A DNA stretch of 64,000 nt from Pirellulales bacterium (lineage in GTDB: Bacteria; Planctomycetota; Planctomycetia; Pirellulales; UBA1268): assembly GCA_018401745.1 (NCBI GenBank), contig JAGYJY010000006.1:78749-142748 (forward strand). Reading direction: 5' to 3'. Shown piece by piece: positions 1 to 9,800 of the stretch. How positions within the stretch are numbered: position 1 is the stretch's first letter; each line of letters starts with the position of its first letter. The position numbers and the translations under genes were made by a program. The notes under the pieces were generated by a model. It was not told where the DNA came from. It did no database searches and was given only the letters and a program-made list of their open reading frames with translations.

Positions 1-2
1 GC

Positions 3-488
3 TTTGCCCAGATCGACGTGCAGCTCAAACGCCGCTACGACCTGATTCCCAACATTGTGGAAACAGCCAAGGGGGCGATGGCCCACGAGCGGGAGACGCT
101 CGAGGCTGTGATCTCCGCCCGCAACCGGGCCGCCTCAGCTGCGTCCACCGCTGCTGCAAACCCAGGCGACGCTGCCGCGATCGGCTCGCTCGGTGCTGCG
201 GAGTCTGCCCTCACCCAGAGCCTCGGCCGCTTTTTCGCACTGGCCGAGGCCTATCCCGATCTGAAAGCCAACCAAAACCTGCTCGCCGTCCAGGAAGAAC
301 TCACCAGCACCGAAAATAAGGTGGCCTTTGCCCGGCAGGCATTCAACGACTCCGTGACCGCCTACAACACCTACCGCAGCACGTTTCCTCCAGTGCTGCT
401 GGCAGGCATCTTCGGCTTCCAACTGGCGTCGCTGCTTGAGTTCGACGACGCTGAGCAGATCAAAGAGGCCCCGAAGGTGTCGTTCTGA
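3..488 (+). CDS. lemA: LemA family protein (5' end outside window)
   Basis: The reading frame is already open at the window edge, so the N-terminus, normally a membrane anchor, is missing. The visible part starts with FAQIDVQLKRRYDLIPN, the LemA hallmark, followed by a long helical region and the conserved ENKVAFARQAFNDSV and YNTYRSTFP segments near the end. LemA proteins are helical membrane-anchored proteins of unclear biochemical role, often encoded beside M48/HtpX-type proteases. That is the case here: an M48 gene starts 108 bases downstream on the same strand. An internal GTG at 18 could be mistaken for the start, but the family match continues upstream of it. Family assignment is firm; function is not known. 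Confidence 0.9.
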   Translation, partial: FAQIDVQLKRRYDLIPNIVETAKGAMAHERETLEAVISARNRAASAASTAAANPGDAAAIGSLGAAESALTQSLGRFFALAEAYPDLKANQNLLAVQEELTSTENKVAFARQAFNDSVTAYNTYRSTFPPVLLAGIFGFQLASLLEFDDAEQIKEAPKVSF

Positions 489-596
489 CGACACCGCGGC
501 TGCAAGCGGCTCGCACGTGGCTTGCCGGAAACCGGTGTCAGCCACCGCGAGGTCGCCGGAGCGGCCACGACTCTCCATGCACCAGCGTGAGGGGCA

Positions 597-2576
597 ATGG
601 ATTTCTTCGCACACCAGGACCGGGCTCGTCGCAACACCAGGTGGCTCGTGGGCCTGATGGTGGTGGCGTTTGTCGCCACGGTTGTGCTTGTCTACATGCT
701 GGTGATCGCCATTGCGCTCGGCGGTCAGCATGACGATTCTCAGGCTGCCGGCGGCCTTCTGGGACGCACGAGTTGGTGGCAGCCCGACCTCTTTGTTCTC
801 GTGACCAGCGGCGTGACCTTTGTGATCGGTGGGGGGAGCCTCTACAAGACGGCGCAGCTCTCCGGTGGCGGTGAAAAGCTCGCAGAGATGCTCGGCGGCC
901 GTCGGCTTCCACCCGATGCCCGCGACCCGCTTGAGCGAAAGGTGCTCAACATCGTCGAAGAGATGGCAATCGCGTCGGGCACAGCCGTGCCGCCGGTTTA
1001 CCTGCTCGATGGCGAGTCTGGCATCAACGCCTTCGCCGCTGGGCTCGATATCGACTCGGCCGTGATCGGCATCACCAGAGGAGCTGCCGAGCAGCTCTCC
1101 CGCGACGAGCTGCAGGGCGTCGTGGCCCACGAGTTTAGCCACATCCTGCATGGCGACATGCGGCTCAACCTCCGCCTGATCGCCATCGTGCACGGGATCC
1201 TCGTGTTGGGCCTGCTCGGCTACTACGCGATGCGGATCGCAGCATCGAGCGGAGGCAGTCGCCGCTCGAGCAACAAGGAGGGCGGAGGAGCCGTCGCCGC
1301 GATCCTTCTGCTGGGCCTTGCGCTGATGATCATCGGCTACGTCGGCACCTTCTTCGGCAGCCTGATCAAGGCGGCCGTCAGCCGGCAGCGGGAGTTTCTT
1401 GCCGATGCGTCTGCCGTGCAGTTCACCCGCAACCCCGGCGGGATCTCTGGAGCCCTGGCCCGCATCGCCTCGGCAAATGGCTCGAAACTGGAAACGCCCA
1501 AAGCGGCCGAAGCCTCGCATATGTTTTTCGCGTCCGGCCTCTGGACGCTGTTTGCCACCCATCCACCGCTGACCGAGCGGATCGCCAGGATTGATGCCTC
1601 GAAGGCGGCCCTGCTCGCAGAGGCCCTGTCGGCAGAGCCGGCTGCAGCAGCACCGGCTGCTGGCGTGGCGGGCGTCGCAGGCTTTGCCGGTGGCACCGCG
1701 GCCGCAGGTCTCCAGTCACCACCACCGCCGACGGCGGTGATTCCAGCAGCGGGCAGGGTCGAGCCTCGAGCAGCGATCGACTCCATCGGGGATCCGACGG
1801 CTGCAGGCATCGCCCACGCCCACGAACTACTCGCCTCTCTGCATCCCCGGCTCCGAGACGCAGCCCACGATCCCTTCGGCTGCCGCGGCGTGGTGTATGC
1901 CCTGCTGCTCGATAGCGACCCCAATGTGCGGCATCAGCAGTTTGAGCTGCTGGCAAGCCTGGCCGAACCCGCTGCCTGTGAAGCGACGCGGCAGCTTTCG
2001 CTGCTCATCGACGCCCTGCCCCGTGAGCAAAGGCTGATGCTCGTCGACACGGCAGTCGGCACCCTGCGAAACCTATCGGCGGAGCAGTACGCGGGCTTCC
2101 GGCATGCCGTCGAGGCTCTCGTGCAGGCTGATCGCCGAATCGACCTGTTCGAATGGGTGTTGCAGAAGATTCTGCTGCGGCATCTCGACCCCGTGTTTGG
2201 CATCAAGGCCAAACGGGGGCAGCGACGCAAAGCCAGCGGACATGACGTGGCTGTGCTCTTGAGCTGCCTCGCTCATGCGGGCAGTTCTTCAGGGGACGAT
2301 GCAGCCCAGGCGTTCCACCGCGGAGCCGAGTTCACCGGCCTGCCCGGCCTGCACCTGCTGCCACGAGATCAGGCCCGGCTCAACGAACTCAGCAAGGCCG
2401 TCGATGCGCTCGCCCGGTTGAAGCCGAAGTCGAAGCGGCGGGTGATCGAGGCGATCTCGGAAACCGTGGCTCACGACGGCATGATCACCGCAGCCGAAGC
2501 CGAACTGCTACGCGGCGTCGCCGATGCTCTTGGCTGCCCGATGCCGCCTCTGCTGGGAGCCACTTCAGCAGCCTGA
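597..2576 (+). CDS. M48 family zinc metalloprotease with long C-terminal extension
   Basis: This is an HtpX/Ste24-like membrane metallopeptidase of 659 residues. Two N-terminal hydrophobic segments (about residues 20-45 and 62-80) precede the HEFSH zinc motif at 178-182. Two further membrane segments follow (about 198-215 and 230-255), and then the downstream REFLADASAV segment, which supplies the third zinc ligand. Ordinary M48 enzymes end near residue 330. Here an Ala/Pro-rich linker leads to an extra C-terminal half whose last stretch (SETVAHDGMITAAEAELL) resembles TerB-like helical domains. The ATG has a GAGGGG ribosome site just upstream. It is paired with lemA, suggesting membrane-protein quality control. 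Its end overlaps the end of the opposing flavoprotein gene by 12 bases. Confidence 0.9.
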   Translation: MDFFAHQDRARRNTRWLVGLMVVAFVATVVLVYMLVIAIALGGQHDDSQAAGGLLGRTSWWQPDLFVLVTSGVTFVIGGGSLYKTAQLSGGGEKLAEMLGGRRLPPDARDPLERKVLNIVEEMAIASGTAVPPVYLLDGESGINAFAAGLDIDSAVIGITRGAAEQLSRDELQGVVAHEFSHILHGDMRLNLRLIAIVHGILVLGLLGYYAMRIAASSGGSRRSSNKEGGGAVAAILLLGLALMIIGYVGTFFGSLIKAAVSRQREFLADASAVQFTRNPGGISGALARIASANGSKLETPKAAEASHMFFASGLWTLFATHPPLTERIARIDASKAALLAEALSAEPAAAAPAAGVAGVAGFAGGTAAAGLQSPPPPTAVIPAAGRVEPRAAIDSIGDPTAAGIAHAHELLASLHPRLRDAAHDPFGCRGVVYALLLDSDPNVRHQQFELLASLAEPAACEATRQLSLLIDALPREQRLMLVDTAVGTLRNLSAEQYAGFRHAVEALVQADRRIDLFEWVLQKILLRHLDPVFGIKAKRGQRRKASGHDVAVLLSCLAHAGSSSGDDAAQAFHRGAEFTGLPGLHLLPRDQARLNELSKAVDALARLKPKSKRRVIEAISETVAHDGMITAAEAELLRGVADALGCPMPPLLGATSAA

Positions 2577-3887
2577 TGCAGTTGATGCCGCGGCCATCTC
2601 GGCCCGCAGTTCGTCCAGCGGCCCAACGATCGCATCGACCCTGTCGTTGAAGAGATCACCGATCAAAAGATCGGTAACCACGCCCTGCAGATCTGGATTT
2701 CGCTTCACGAGCTTTCCGAAGTTGAGCCCATCGTAGAACTCGATGACCAGCCGCTTCATGCGGTCCATGCCTCGAATAAACTCCGGCCCCCAGGTGCCAA
2801 GCCGCTCGGCGGAGGTATCGCCCGCTGCGAGTGCTGCGTCGATGGCGTCAGCCGCCACTTCGCCGCTCCGCAGCGCGAGCAAAATGCCTGATGAGTAGAG
2901 CGGGTCGAGAAAGCCGAAGGCATCGCCCACGAGCACCCAGCCATCACCCGCCACGTCGCTGGCTCGATAGGAGTATTCCTTGGCCACACGAACAGGTTGC
3001 ACCCGCTCTGCGCCCGCCAGCCGTGGGCCGAGACCTGGGCAGCGAGCGATCTCTTCTTGATAGATCACTTCCGGATCGCGGTTGGCACGATCCTTGAGGA
3101 GATAGTCGTTGTCGGCGACAACGCCCACGCTCACCACATCATCAGGCAGCGGGATGTACCAGAACCATCCCTGCTTCTGATCGAGCTGCAACACCGTTGT
3201 GGCACCTTCGTCTTTGCCTTCTCCCCGCTCAGCGGCTTTCCAGTAGCTCCACACCGCCGCTTTTTTTAGTTCCTGGTCCCACTGGCGAGTGCCGAGCCTC
3301 GCTGAAATCATGGCCGACTGGCCGCTGGCATCCACCACAACGTCTGCGGCAACCGTCTGCTCAGTGCCGCCTTCACGCTGAACTCTCAGCCCTGTGGCGC
3401 GGGACCCTGCAAAGGTTCCCTCCAGAACACGCGTTCCCTCAAAGACACGTGCCCCCTTCTCGCGGGCATTGTCGAGCATCAAGACGTCAAACTCACGCCG
3501 AGTCACCTGCCAGGTGCGAGAACTTTCGTGCTTTTTGTGGTCAGCAAAGTAGAACGGCGCCGAGAGATCGCCCCGCTCGTTCACAAACTGCACCGAATGC
3601 TTCTCGGTGAAGCCACTCGCCCGCATCTTGCCGAGCATGTCGAGGCGGCCGAGCGTCCAATAACACTCGGGAATCAACGACTCGCCCACATGAAAGCGGG
3701 GGAAATGGTCGCGTTCGAAGACGGCGACGCTTCGGCCAGCCATCGCCAGGAGCGTGGCCACCGTCGCCCCTGAAGGACCTCCCCCAATGACCGCCACATC
3801 CACCCTGGGCGGGATCGGCTCAGAACCAGAGGTGCCCAGCGAGAGGGCCGCAGGAATGTCTGAACATGCGGACGCAGCGTCAAACAT
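2565..3887 (-). CDS. FAD-dependent oxidoreductase, flavin-halogenase-like
   Basis: The N-terminal dinucleotide-binding motif is clear (VAVIGGGPSGATVATLLA). HFPRFHVGESLIP, typical of the tryptophan-halogenase/geranylgeranyl-reductase superfamily, comes next. A GDAFGFLDPLYSSG flavin-contact motif lies in the C-terminal half. The stretch GWFWYIPL fits the WxWxIP signature used to recognise flavin-dependent halogenases, so halogenation is possible, but many planctomycete members are plain hydroxylases or reductases. I chose the ATG at 3887 because GGAGAGG lies about 8 bases upstream; an open extension to 3953 has no such site. The gene lies 87 bases downstream of the acetoacetate-decarboxylase-like gene on the same strand, so co-transcription is likely. 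Substrate is unknown. Confidence 0.8.
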   Translation of the reverse strand: MFDAASACSDIPAALSLGTSGSEPIPPRVDVAVIGGGPSGATVATLLAMAGRSVAVFERDHFPRFHVGESLIPECYWTLGRLDMLGKMRASGFTEKHSVQFVNERGDLSAPFYFADHKKHESSRTWQVTRREFDVLMLDNAREKGARVFEGTRVLEGTFAGSRATGLRVQREGGTEQTVAADVVVDASGQSAMISARLGTRQWDQELKKAAVWSYWKAAERGEGKDEGATTVLQLDQKQGWFWYIPLPDDVVSVGVVADNDYLLKDRANRDPEVIYQEEIARCPGLGPRLAGAERVQPVRVAKEYSYRASDVAGDGWVLVGDAFGFLDPLYSSGILLALRSGEVAADAIDAALAAGDTSAERLGTWGPEFIRGMDRMKRLVIEFYDGLNFGKLVKRNPDLQGVVTDLLIGDLFNDRVDAIVGPLDELRAEMAAASTASGC

Positions 3888-3974
3888 GGAAACGACCTCT
3901 CCGGCACTCGTGACGTCTGAACTTTTGCGTAGCGGCGCGCACCGCCTCCGCACCGGCTTTACCGACCTCTTTCT

Positions 3975-4819
3975 TCATAGGCTCGCCGCCGGCAACCGGC
4001 AAGGCGGCGAAAGCCGCTGGATCTGGTCGGTTCGCAGAACACGGCTCATCACGGTGCGAACCACAGCCACCGGCTCGTCGACCGACAGGGTGCGGACGGC
4101 ATCAAGCAACCCGGCCACACAGGCCACCTCTCCTGGCCCCGCCAGCCCCCAGGTCACCGTCGCCTCGCTCCCCAGGGCCATCTCCCCAGCCTCGCCTCCA
4201 CAGGCGTCAGCAGGGGCTCGCCAAATAGGTCACCGCTCACCGGATCGGGAAAAGACCGCATGCCAAGGAGCGGCGGCGGCTCCGAAATCTGCTCTGGCAG
4301 CTGCTCTCGCGGAACCAACGGACCAGTTTCAAGAGAGAAGAGCGGGTGCCCCCAGAGCGATGCCTCGCAGGCCATCGAACTGTCGGGGCGATCTTCGATC
4401 GAAATATCTGCAAACAGCTTGGGCAGCCCCAGCAGTTCACGGCCGAGAACGATCGGCAGGCAATCATCCTCAAACATCGCCACGACGAAGTCGCCGCTGG
4501 GCCCTTCCTGATCCTGAAATGCCGCCCGCACGAGCACGGAGGCGACGCGATAGCCGCGACCAGCCAGAAACTCGACGCCCTGGTTGTCGGCGAACGCTAC
4601 GGTCAGCAAGCCCGCATGATCTGGGCCGTCGGCCAGCGGCACAAAGCAGTCGGGGAGCAGGCCTGCCAGCAGGTTGGCATGCACCCGCCACTGGGCCGCA
4701 ACGACATCTACCCGCGCGTACCTCGCGGCCCCGCTGGTGGAGGCCGCGCCCATCAGCAATGGCATGAAGAGCGGGCGCGGGTTGCCTGTGGCGGGCGGAT
4801 GCGAATGGTGCGACATCAT
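3975..4819 (-). CDS. Acetoacetate decarboxylase-like protein, frame-broken
   Basis: The first 210 residues contain the acetoacetate decarboxylase family core, seen best as VLGRELLGLPKLFADIS, the region that holds the Schiff-base lysine in this family. The frame runs into a stop at 4154. The expected C-terminal strand region continues in another frame (from about 4181: MALGSEATVTWGL, then VDEPVAVVRTVMSRVL) to 3975. Adding one G to a GGGG run near 4185 restores a single 281-residue protein, close to family size. The break may therefore be a sequencing error. Start is at tandem ATGs preceded by AGAGG. It lies between the stress-protein gene and the flavoprotein gene on the same strand. Family members act on diverse 3-keto acids; the real substrate cannot be read from the sequence. 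Confidence 0.65.
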
Positions 4820-4850
4820 CGACCTCTGTCTCGGTCTTGGTGAGCTCGCG

Positions 4851-5684
4851 TCACTGCGAGAGGTAGAGCGGCAGCGGACTCTCCCGCAGCAGCATCAGAG
4901 CGGTTTCGCCGAAGAGTCGCCGCATGAGGAGGTTCTTTGCGCTGTTGCCAGCCACGATCAGATCCGCCCCCCAGGCGGTCGCATAGCGGATGAGCTCCTG
5001 CTGCGGATCACCAGCCACATGGTCGGTATCCACCTCCCGCCCATGGCTGCGGAAATAGGCCGCAGCATGGTCGAGCAGGCCGAGGGCAGCTGCCGCATTG
5101 CTGCTGAAGTTGACGACTCGGATCACCGCCTCTGGAAACAGCCCAGAGAGCACAAAGTTTTTAAAGGTTTTGGCACTTTCGAGTGAGCCGGAGTAGGCCA
5201 CTAGCACCTTCTTGATCGGGCGATACTCCTCGCTCACGGCCAGAATCGGCCGCACCCCGCTGGCGACCAGCCGCTCCAGTGCGTCACGTGGTTCGGGCAC
5301 GACATCGTGCTCAAACAGCCCCCGCAGGCCGAACACACACATATCTTGATACCGCACGAGCTGGCCGACGATCTCAAACGGATCGCCCACCTGCTCGCTG
5401 AAGCCGTGCTCGACGCCATCTGCTCGGCAGCGGTCTGAGAAGATGGCTTTGGCGGCGGCGACATCGGCCTTGGCTCGCTGCAGCCGCTCTTCCCGCAGCT
5501 CGGCGGTGACCGCCTCCACCCCCATGCCGATCGGCCGGGGGCCTGTCCATTCCAGCCGCAGCGGATCTGTCACCGCCACGCCCAGCAGCTCCGCCTCAAA
5601 ATGCCGGCCGAGCTCCACGGCGTGCGCTGCGACGGAACGGGCCGTTTGGCTGGTGCCAACGCCCACCAGAATCCGCTTGATCAT
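4851..5684 (-). CDS. Tandem universal stress protein (UspA family)
   Basis: The 277-residue protein has two UspA-like halves. The first begins MIKRILVGVGTSQTARSVAAH and the second YRPIKKVLVAYSGSLESAK. Each opens with the beta strand and loop typical of the fold. The second half ends with DLIVAGNSAKNLL then RRLFGETALMLLRESPLPL, the usual position of the nucleotide-binding loop. The frame is open much further upstream, but that part overlaps the rhomboid gene and has no family match, so the ATG at 5684 is preferred. It lies 77 bases downstream of the rhomboid gene and 31 bases upstream of the decarboxylase-like gene. Universal stress proteins are cytosolic and are associated with survival under starvation or redox stress. 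Confidence 0.85.
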   Translation of the reverse strand: MIKRILVGVGTSQTARSVAAHAVELGRHFEAELLGVAVTDPLRLEWTGPRPIGMGVEAVTAELREERLQRAKADVAAAKAIFSDRCRADGVEHGFSEQVGDPFEIVGQLVRYQDMCVFGLRGLFEHDVVPEPRDALERLVASGVRPILAVSEEYRPIKKVLVAYSGSLESAKTFKNFVLSGLFPEAVIRVVNFSSNAAAALGLLDHAAAYFRSHGREVDTDHVAGDPQQELIRYATAWGADLIVAGNSAKNLLMRRLFGETALMLLRESPLPLYLSQ

Positions 5685-5761
5685 GACGTCTGCATCCTCG
5701 GTGTGGTGTCTGGGTGTTCGCTCGTCGCGAGATGGGCCGGTCGGCTTCCCCCAGCCACTCG

Positions 5762-6532
5762 CTATGGAACTCGACGGCGGACCAGCAGCAGCCTGTCGGC
5801 CGTGTCCCGCGCCCGCCGAGAACTCAACGGTTTTGCCAAGATCATACCAGCCACAAAGCCGCCGACGTGGGCCGAATACGCCACACCGCCGCTGGTGTCG
5901 AAGAGGCCACTGAGAATCTGAAAGAGAAACCAGATGCCGACGGCCACATAGCCCGGGACGTCGACCATGATCCGCACAAAGATCACACTCACCCGTCGCT
6001 CGGGATGCAGGACCAGGTAGGCCCCCAGCACCCCTGAGATCGCGCCTGAGGCCCCTAGGCTTGGCGTGAGGGCGGCGTCGCCCTGCATATTGGTCGCCAC
6101 AAACACCAGTGACGCGATCACCCCAGTCGCCACATAGAAGGCGATGTAGCGGCCGTGGCCCATGTCGTCTTCGACGTTGTCGCCGAAGATCCAGAGAAAC
6201 CACATATTGCCGGCCAGGTGCATCACGCTGCCGTGCATAAAGATCGCGGAGATGAGTGTCAGCCACACAGGGATCGGCGTGGGCCGCAGCCCCGGATCCA
6301 TGACCTGATACTTCTGGCCCTGCACCTCAACGCTGCGGACGGCCGGCTCTGTGACGATGTCACGCCCAGAGATGATCTCCGCAGGCACCTGCACAAAGGC
6401 CATGGTGAAGTCGTTGTTGCTGCCCATGCCCTGCAGCACGACAAACACAAAAACATTGATCGCGATCAGGCTGATCGTGACGATCGGGGGAAGCGTGCGA
6501 TCGGAGTTGTCGTCGGCGATCGGAAAAACCAT
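5762..6532 (-). CDS. Rhomboid family intramembrane serine protease
   Basis: This 256-residue, mostly hydrophobic protein has all the rhomboid landmarks. A HGSVMHLAGNMWFLWIFGDN segment at about 100-119 holds the conserved His/Asn. The catalytic serine is in GASGAISG (Ser162) and the catalytic histidine in SAHVGGFVAG (His222). A periplasmic-type insertion of about 60 residues lies between the first membrane segment and the core, as in many bacterial rhomboids. The ATG at 6532 has an AAGGA site. It is the first gene of a minus-strand group followed by the stress-protein gene. Substrates are unknown; the secreted subtilase transcribed divergently is only a neighbour. Confidence 0.9.
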   Translation of the reverse strand: MVFPIADDNSDRTLPPIVTISLIAINVFVFVVLQGMGSNNDFTMAFVQVPAEIISGRDIVTEPAVRSVEVQGQKYQVMDPGLRPTPIPVWLTLISAIFMHGSVMHLAGNMWFLWIFGDNVEDDMGHGRYIAFYVATGVIASLVFVATNMQGDAALTPSLGASGAISGVLGAYLVLHPERRVSVIFVRIMVDVPGYVAVGIWFLFQILSGLFDTSGGVAYSAHVGGFVAGMILAKPLSSRRARDTADRLLLVRRRVP

Positions 6533-6837
6533 CAGAAATCCTTATAAAAGACCCTGGCCGCAGGTCAAGGAGCCGATCCTCTCCTCCCCGACGGGGCGGC
6601 ACCAAATGTCCCTCGGAGAGGTCGAGGCGGGCTCACAAAAAACTCACGCGTCCATCGCGCACGCTGCTAGAAACACGCTTTTTCTGGGTTCGCTTTCCAA
6701 GTTTACCGATAAACGTCGAGGGCAGGTTGCCAACGACCTTTGACTCGTCCCAGGCGTTCGGCATAATACGGCGGGTTTGTGGGGGCCGGAATCTCCTGCA
6801 CGCACCACTCGTCTACATTCACTGCCGCATCGACGGG

Positions 6838-6859
6838 CACGAAGCAGAAATGCTTCGTG
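6838..6859 (+). promoter_or_regulatory. Perfect 9-bp hairpin with GAAA tetraloop in the subtilase leader
   Basis: CACGAAGCA, a GAAA loop and TGCTTCGTG form a perfect stem-loop 37 bases upstream of the subtilase ATG. A GNRA loop on a perfect stem suggests a stable mRNA 5' hairpin, possibly for stability or translation control. It is too far from the start to hide the GGAGGT ribosome site. Apart from this hairpin, the 364-base divergent gap 6533-6896 shows no gene and no promoter that I can call with confidence. Confidence 0.5.
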
Positions 6860-6896
6860 GGGGAAAAGATACGGCGCCCAAGCAGCGGAGGTTGGC

Positions 6897-9800
6897 ATGC
6901 GCGGGAGCAACGCCGGATGGTGGAAGCGTTGTGGGGTTTTCAGCCGTCGCCATGCGGCTGTCTCTCGACGTGGATCGACGCACGGCCTCGTGCCGTCGTC
7001 GCGTCGGCGGCCCAAAAGGGCGTTGCATCACGAGTCGCTCGAACCGCGGCTCTGCCTCTCCGCGAGCATCGGCACCAGCGTTGACCCGCTCACCTCGCAG
7101 CTGGATTGGGGCGGCCAGTCGGTCACGGCGCGGGCGGATTCGTGGATTCTTCGCACCGACGGCTCGCTGGGCTCGAACTTTGGCGGATGGCTGTTTGATC
7201 GGTCAGCCGACACCGCATGGCAGTCTGAGTCGCTCGGCGAGGGCTTCTTCTCGCTGACAGCTCCTGCCGCGGCCACGGAAGACGTCCTCGGCTGGGCCTC
7301 AACCACGCGCGGCGTGGCCTATGTCGAGCCAGACTTTGTGATCAATCACGCCTCCACGCCCAACGACCCCGACCTGAGTCGCCTGTGGGGGCTGCACAAC
7401 ACCGGACAGACTGGTGGGATCGACGACGCCGATATCGACGCGCTCGAAGCGTGGAATATCACCACCGGTTCTAGGGACGTCGTGATCGCGGTCATCGACA
7501 CCGGCGTCGACTACACCCATCGCGACCTTGCTGCCAATATCTGGCGGAACCCTGGTGAGATTCCAGGCAACGGCATAGACGACGACGGCAACGGCTTTAT
7601 AGACGATGTCTACGGCTACGATTTCGTCAACAACGACGGCGACCCGATGGACGACAACGGTCACGGCACCCATGTCGCGGGCACCATCGGCGGCGTTGGC
7701 AACGACGGCACGGGCATCGTCGGCGTGAACTGGCAGGTCTCGATCATGGGCCTGAAGTTCCTCAGCGGTGGCGGCAGCGGCTCCACCAGCGATGCGGTGC
7801 GAGCGGTCAACTATGCAACGATGATGCGCCGCGACCACGGCATCAACATCGTGGCCACCAACAATAGCTGGGGCGGCGGCGGCTTCTCGCAGTCGCTCAG
7901 CGATGCCATCGAAGCCGGTGGCGATGCCGGAATCCTGTTCATCGCCGCTGCTGGCAACGAGGGCAACAACAACGACACGTTTCCGGGCTATCCGGCGAGC
8001 ATGACGAGTGAGGCGATCATCTCGGTTGCCGCCACCGACAGCAGCAACAACCTCGCGGGCTTCTCCAACTATGGAGCCACGAGCGTGGACGTCGGGGCTC
8101 CGGGCGTGGGCATCTATTCCGCGCTTCCCGGCAACCGCTACGCCAGCTACAGCGGCACCTCAATGGCCACGCCACATGTCGCGGGCATCGTTGGCCTGCT
8201 GGCGGCCGCCAACCCGAATCTGACCGCTGCGGAAATCCGCACCGCGATTCTCGACACCGCCGTGCCGATTTCGTCACTCAACGGCCGGGTGGCCACCGGC
8301 GGCCTCGCCAACGCGGCCGCAGCCCTCGACGCGATCTCAACTGGCCCATCGTTGCGGGCTGATATCGTGAACGTCGCGCCCGACCCTCGTCAGGATGCAG
8401 TCGACGCAATCACCATTGCGTTCACCAGCGCTGTCAGCGGCTTCGACCTGGCCGATCTCGCCCTCACTCGCGACGGGACAGCTGTTGCTCTTGCAGGCAC
8501 GGCCACGCTCGCCTCCAGCGATCAGCAGACGTGGACGCTCGGCGGCCTAGCAACTCTGACCGCTGATCTGGGCGTCTACCAGCTGACCCTGGCGGCTGAT
8601 GGGAGCGGGATCACCAATGGCGACGGCCTGACGCTCGCTGCTGACGTCACCGATTCCTGGCTGGTGGTTGAGCCACCGCCTCCGGCGCCGTTTGAGCCCA
8701 ACGACTCGATCGCGACAGCTGCGCCGGTCGCGCTCACGGCTGGCCGTGCTGCGTTCTCCGGGATCGTGGGTGATGGCAGCTACGCGCTGGCGGATGTCGA
8801 TCTCTTCTCGATCGAGCTCGCTGCAGGTGCGACGATCACGCTCGACGTCGATGCCCGCAGCCTCACCCCAGCCTCGACGCTCGACAGCTACCTCCGCCTG
8901 TTCGACGCTTCCGGTCGGCAGCTGGCCTACAACGACGACACCAGTGGATCGGCGTCTCTCGACAGCCGTCTTGGCCTACACGGTGTCGACGGCGGGCACC
9001 TACTATTTCGGCATCTCGTCGTACGGCAACAGTAGCTACGATCCGCTGATCGCTGGCAGCGGTCGCATCGGAGCCACGTCCGGCAGCTACGAGCTGAGCG
9101 TCGTCGTCGACACGCCCACGCCGACCCTCAGTGGCGACATCATTGATGTCTCGCCTGACCCACGGCTCGATGCGGTTGACGCCGTCACGATTGCTTTTAG
9201 CGCACCGGTTACGGGGTTTGACCTGGCCGACCTCGCACTGACCAGAGACGGAAATCCGGTTTCGCTCAGTGAGGCTGGCGTCACGCTGACGAGCAGCGAC
9301 TCGATCCGCTGGACGCTCGCTGACCTCACCGGCCTGACGGGTGATCCCGGTGACTATGGTCTGGTGCTCGCTGCAGACGGCAGTGGCATCACCAGCGATG
9401 AGGGAGCTTCCCTGACCGCTGACATCACCGAGACCTGGACGGTCAATCCACCGCCGGCCCTGTCGGTCGACATCCTCGATGTCTCCCCAGACCCGCGGCT
9501 CGACGCTGTCGATCGGATTTCGGTCACATTCAACCGAGCCGTCAACGGCGTTGACCTCAGCGACTTCAGCCTTCGGCGAGACGGCGTCGACGTCCCGCTG
9601 ATCGACCCGGGTGATTTTGGTGCCGCCGTTGCTCTGGTGACCGACGACCTGATCACGTGGACGCTCGCCGACCTGGCATCGCGGACTGCGGATCCGGGCA
9701 GCTACGAGCTGCTGCTGACGGCGGAGGGAAGCTTCATTTCGGATCTTGCGGGTGAGCCGCTTACCAGTGATGCCTCCGACACCTGGCGGGTTCTCGAGCC

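Noticed and set aside
135..1562. 475-residue ORF on the minus strand
   Set aside because: It is antisense to lemA and the M48 gene, has no family signature and the composition of a high-GC shadow frame.
5685..6266. N-terminal extension of the universal stress protein
   Set aside because: The open frame overlaps the rhomboid gene, shows no family match, and the USP domain starts cleanly at 5684.
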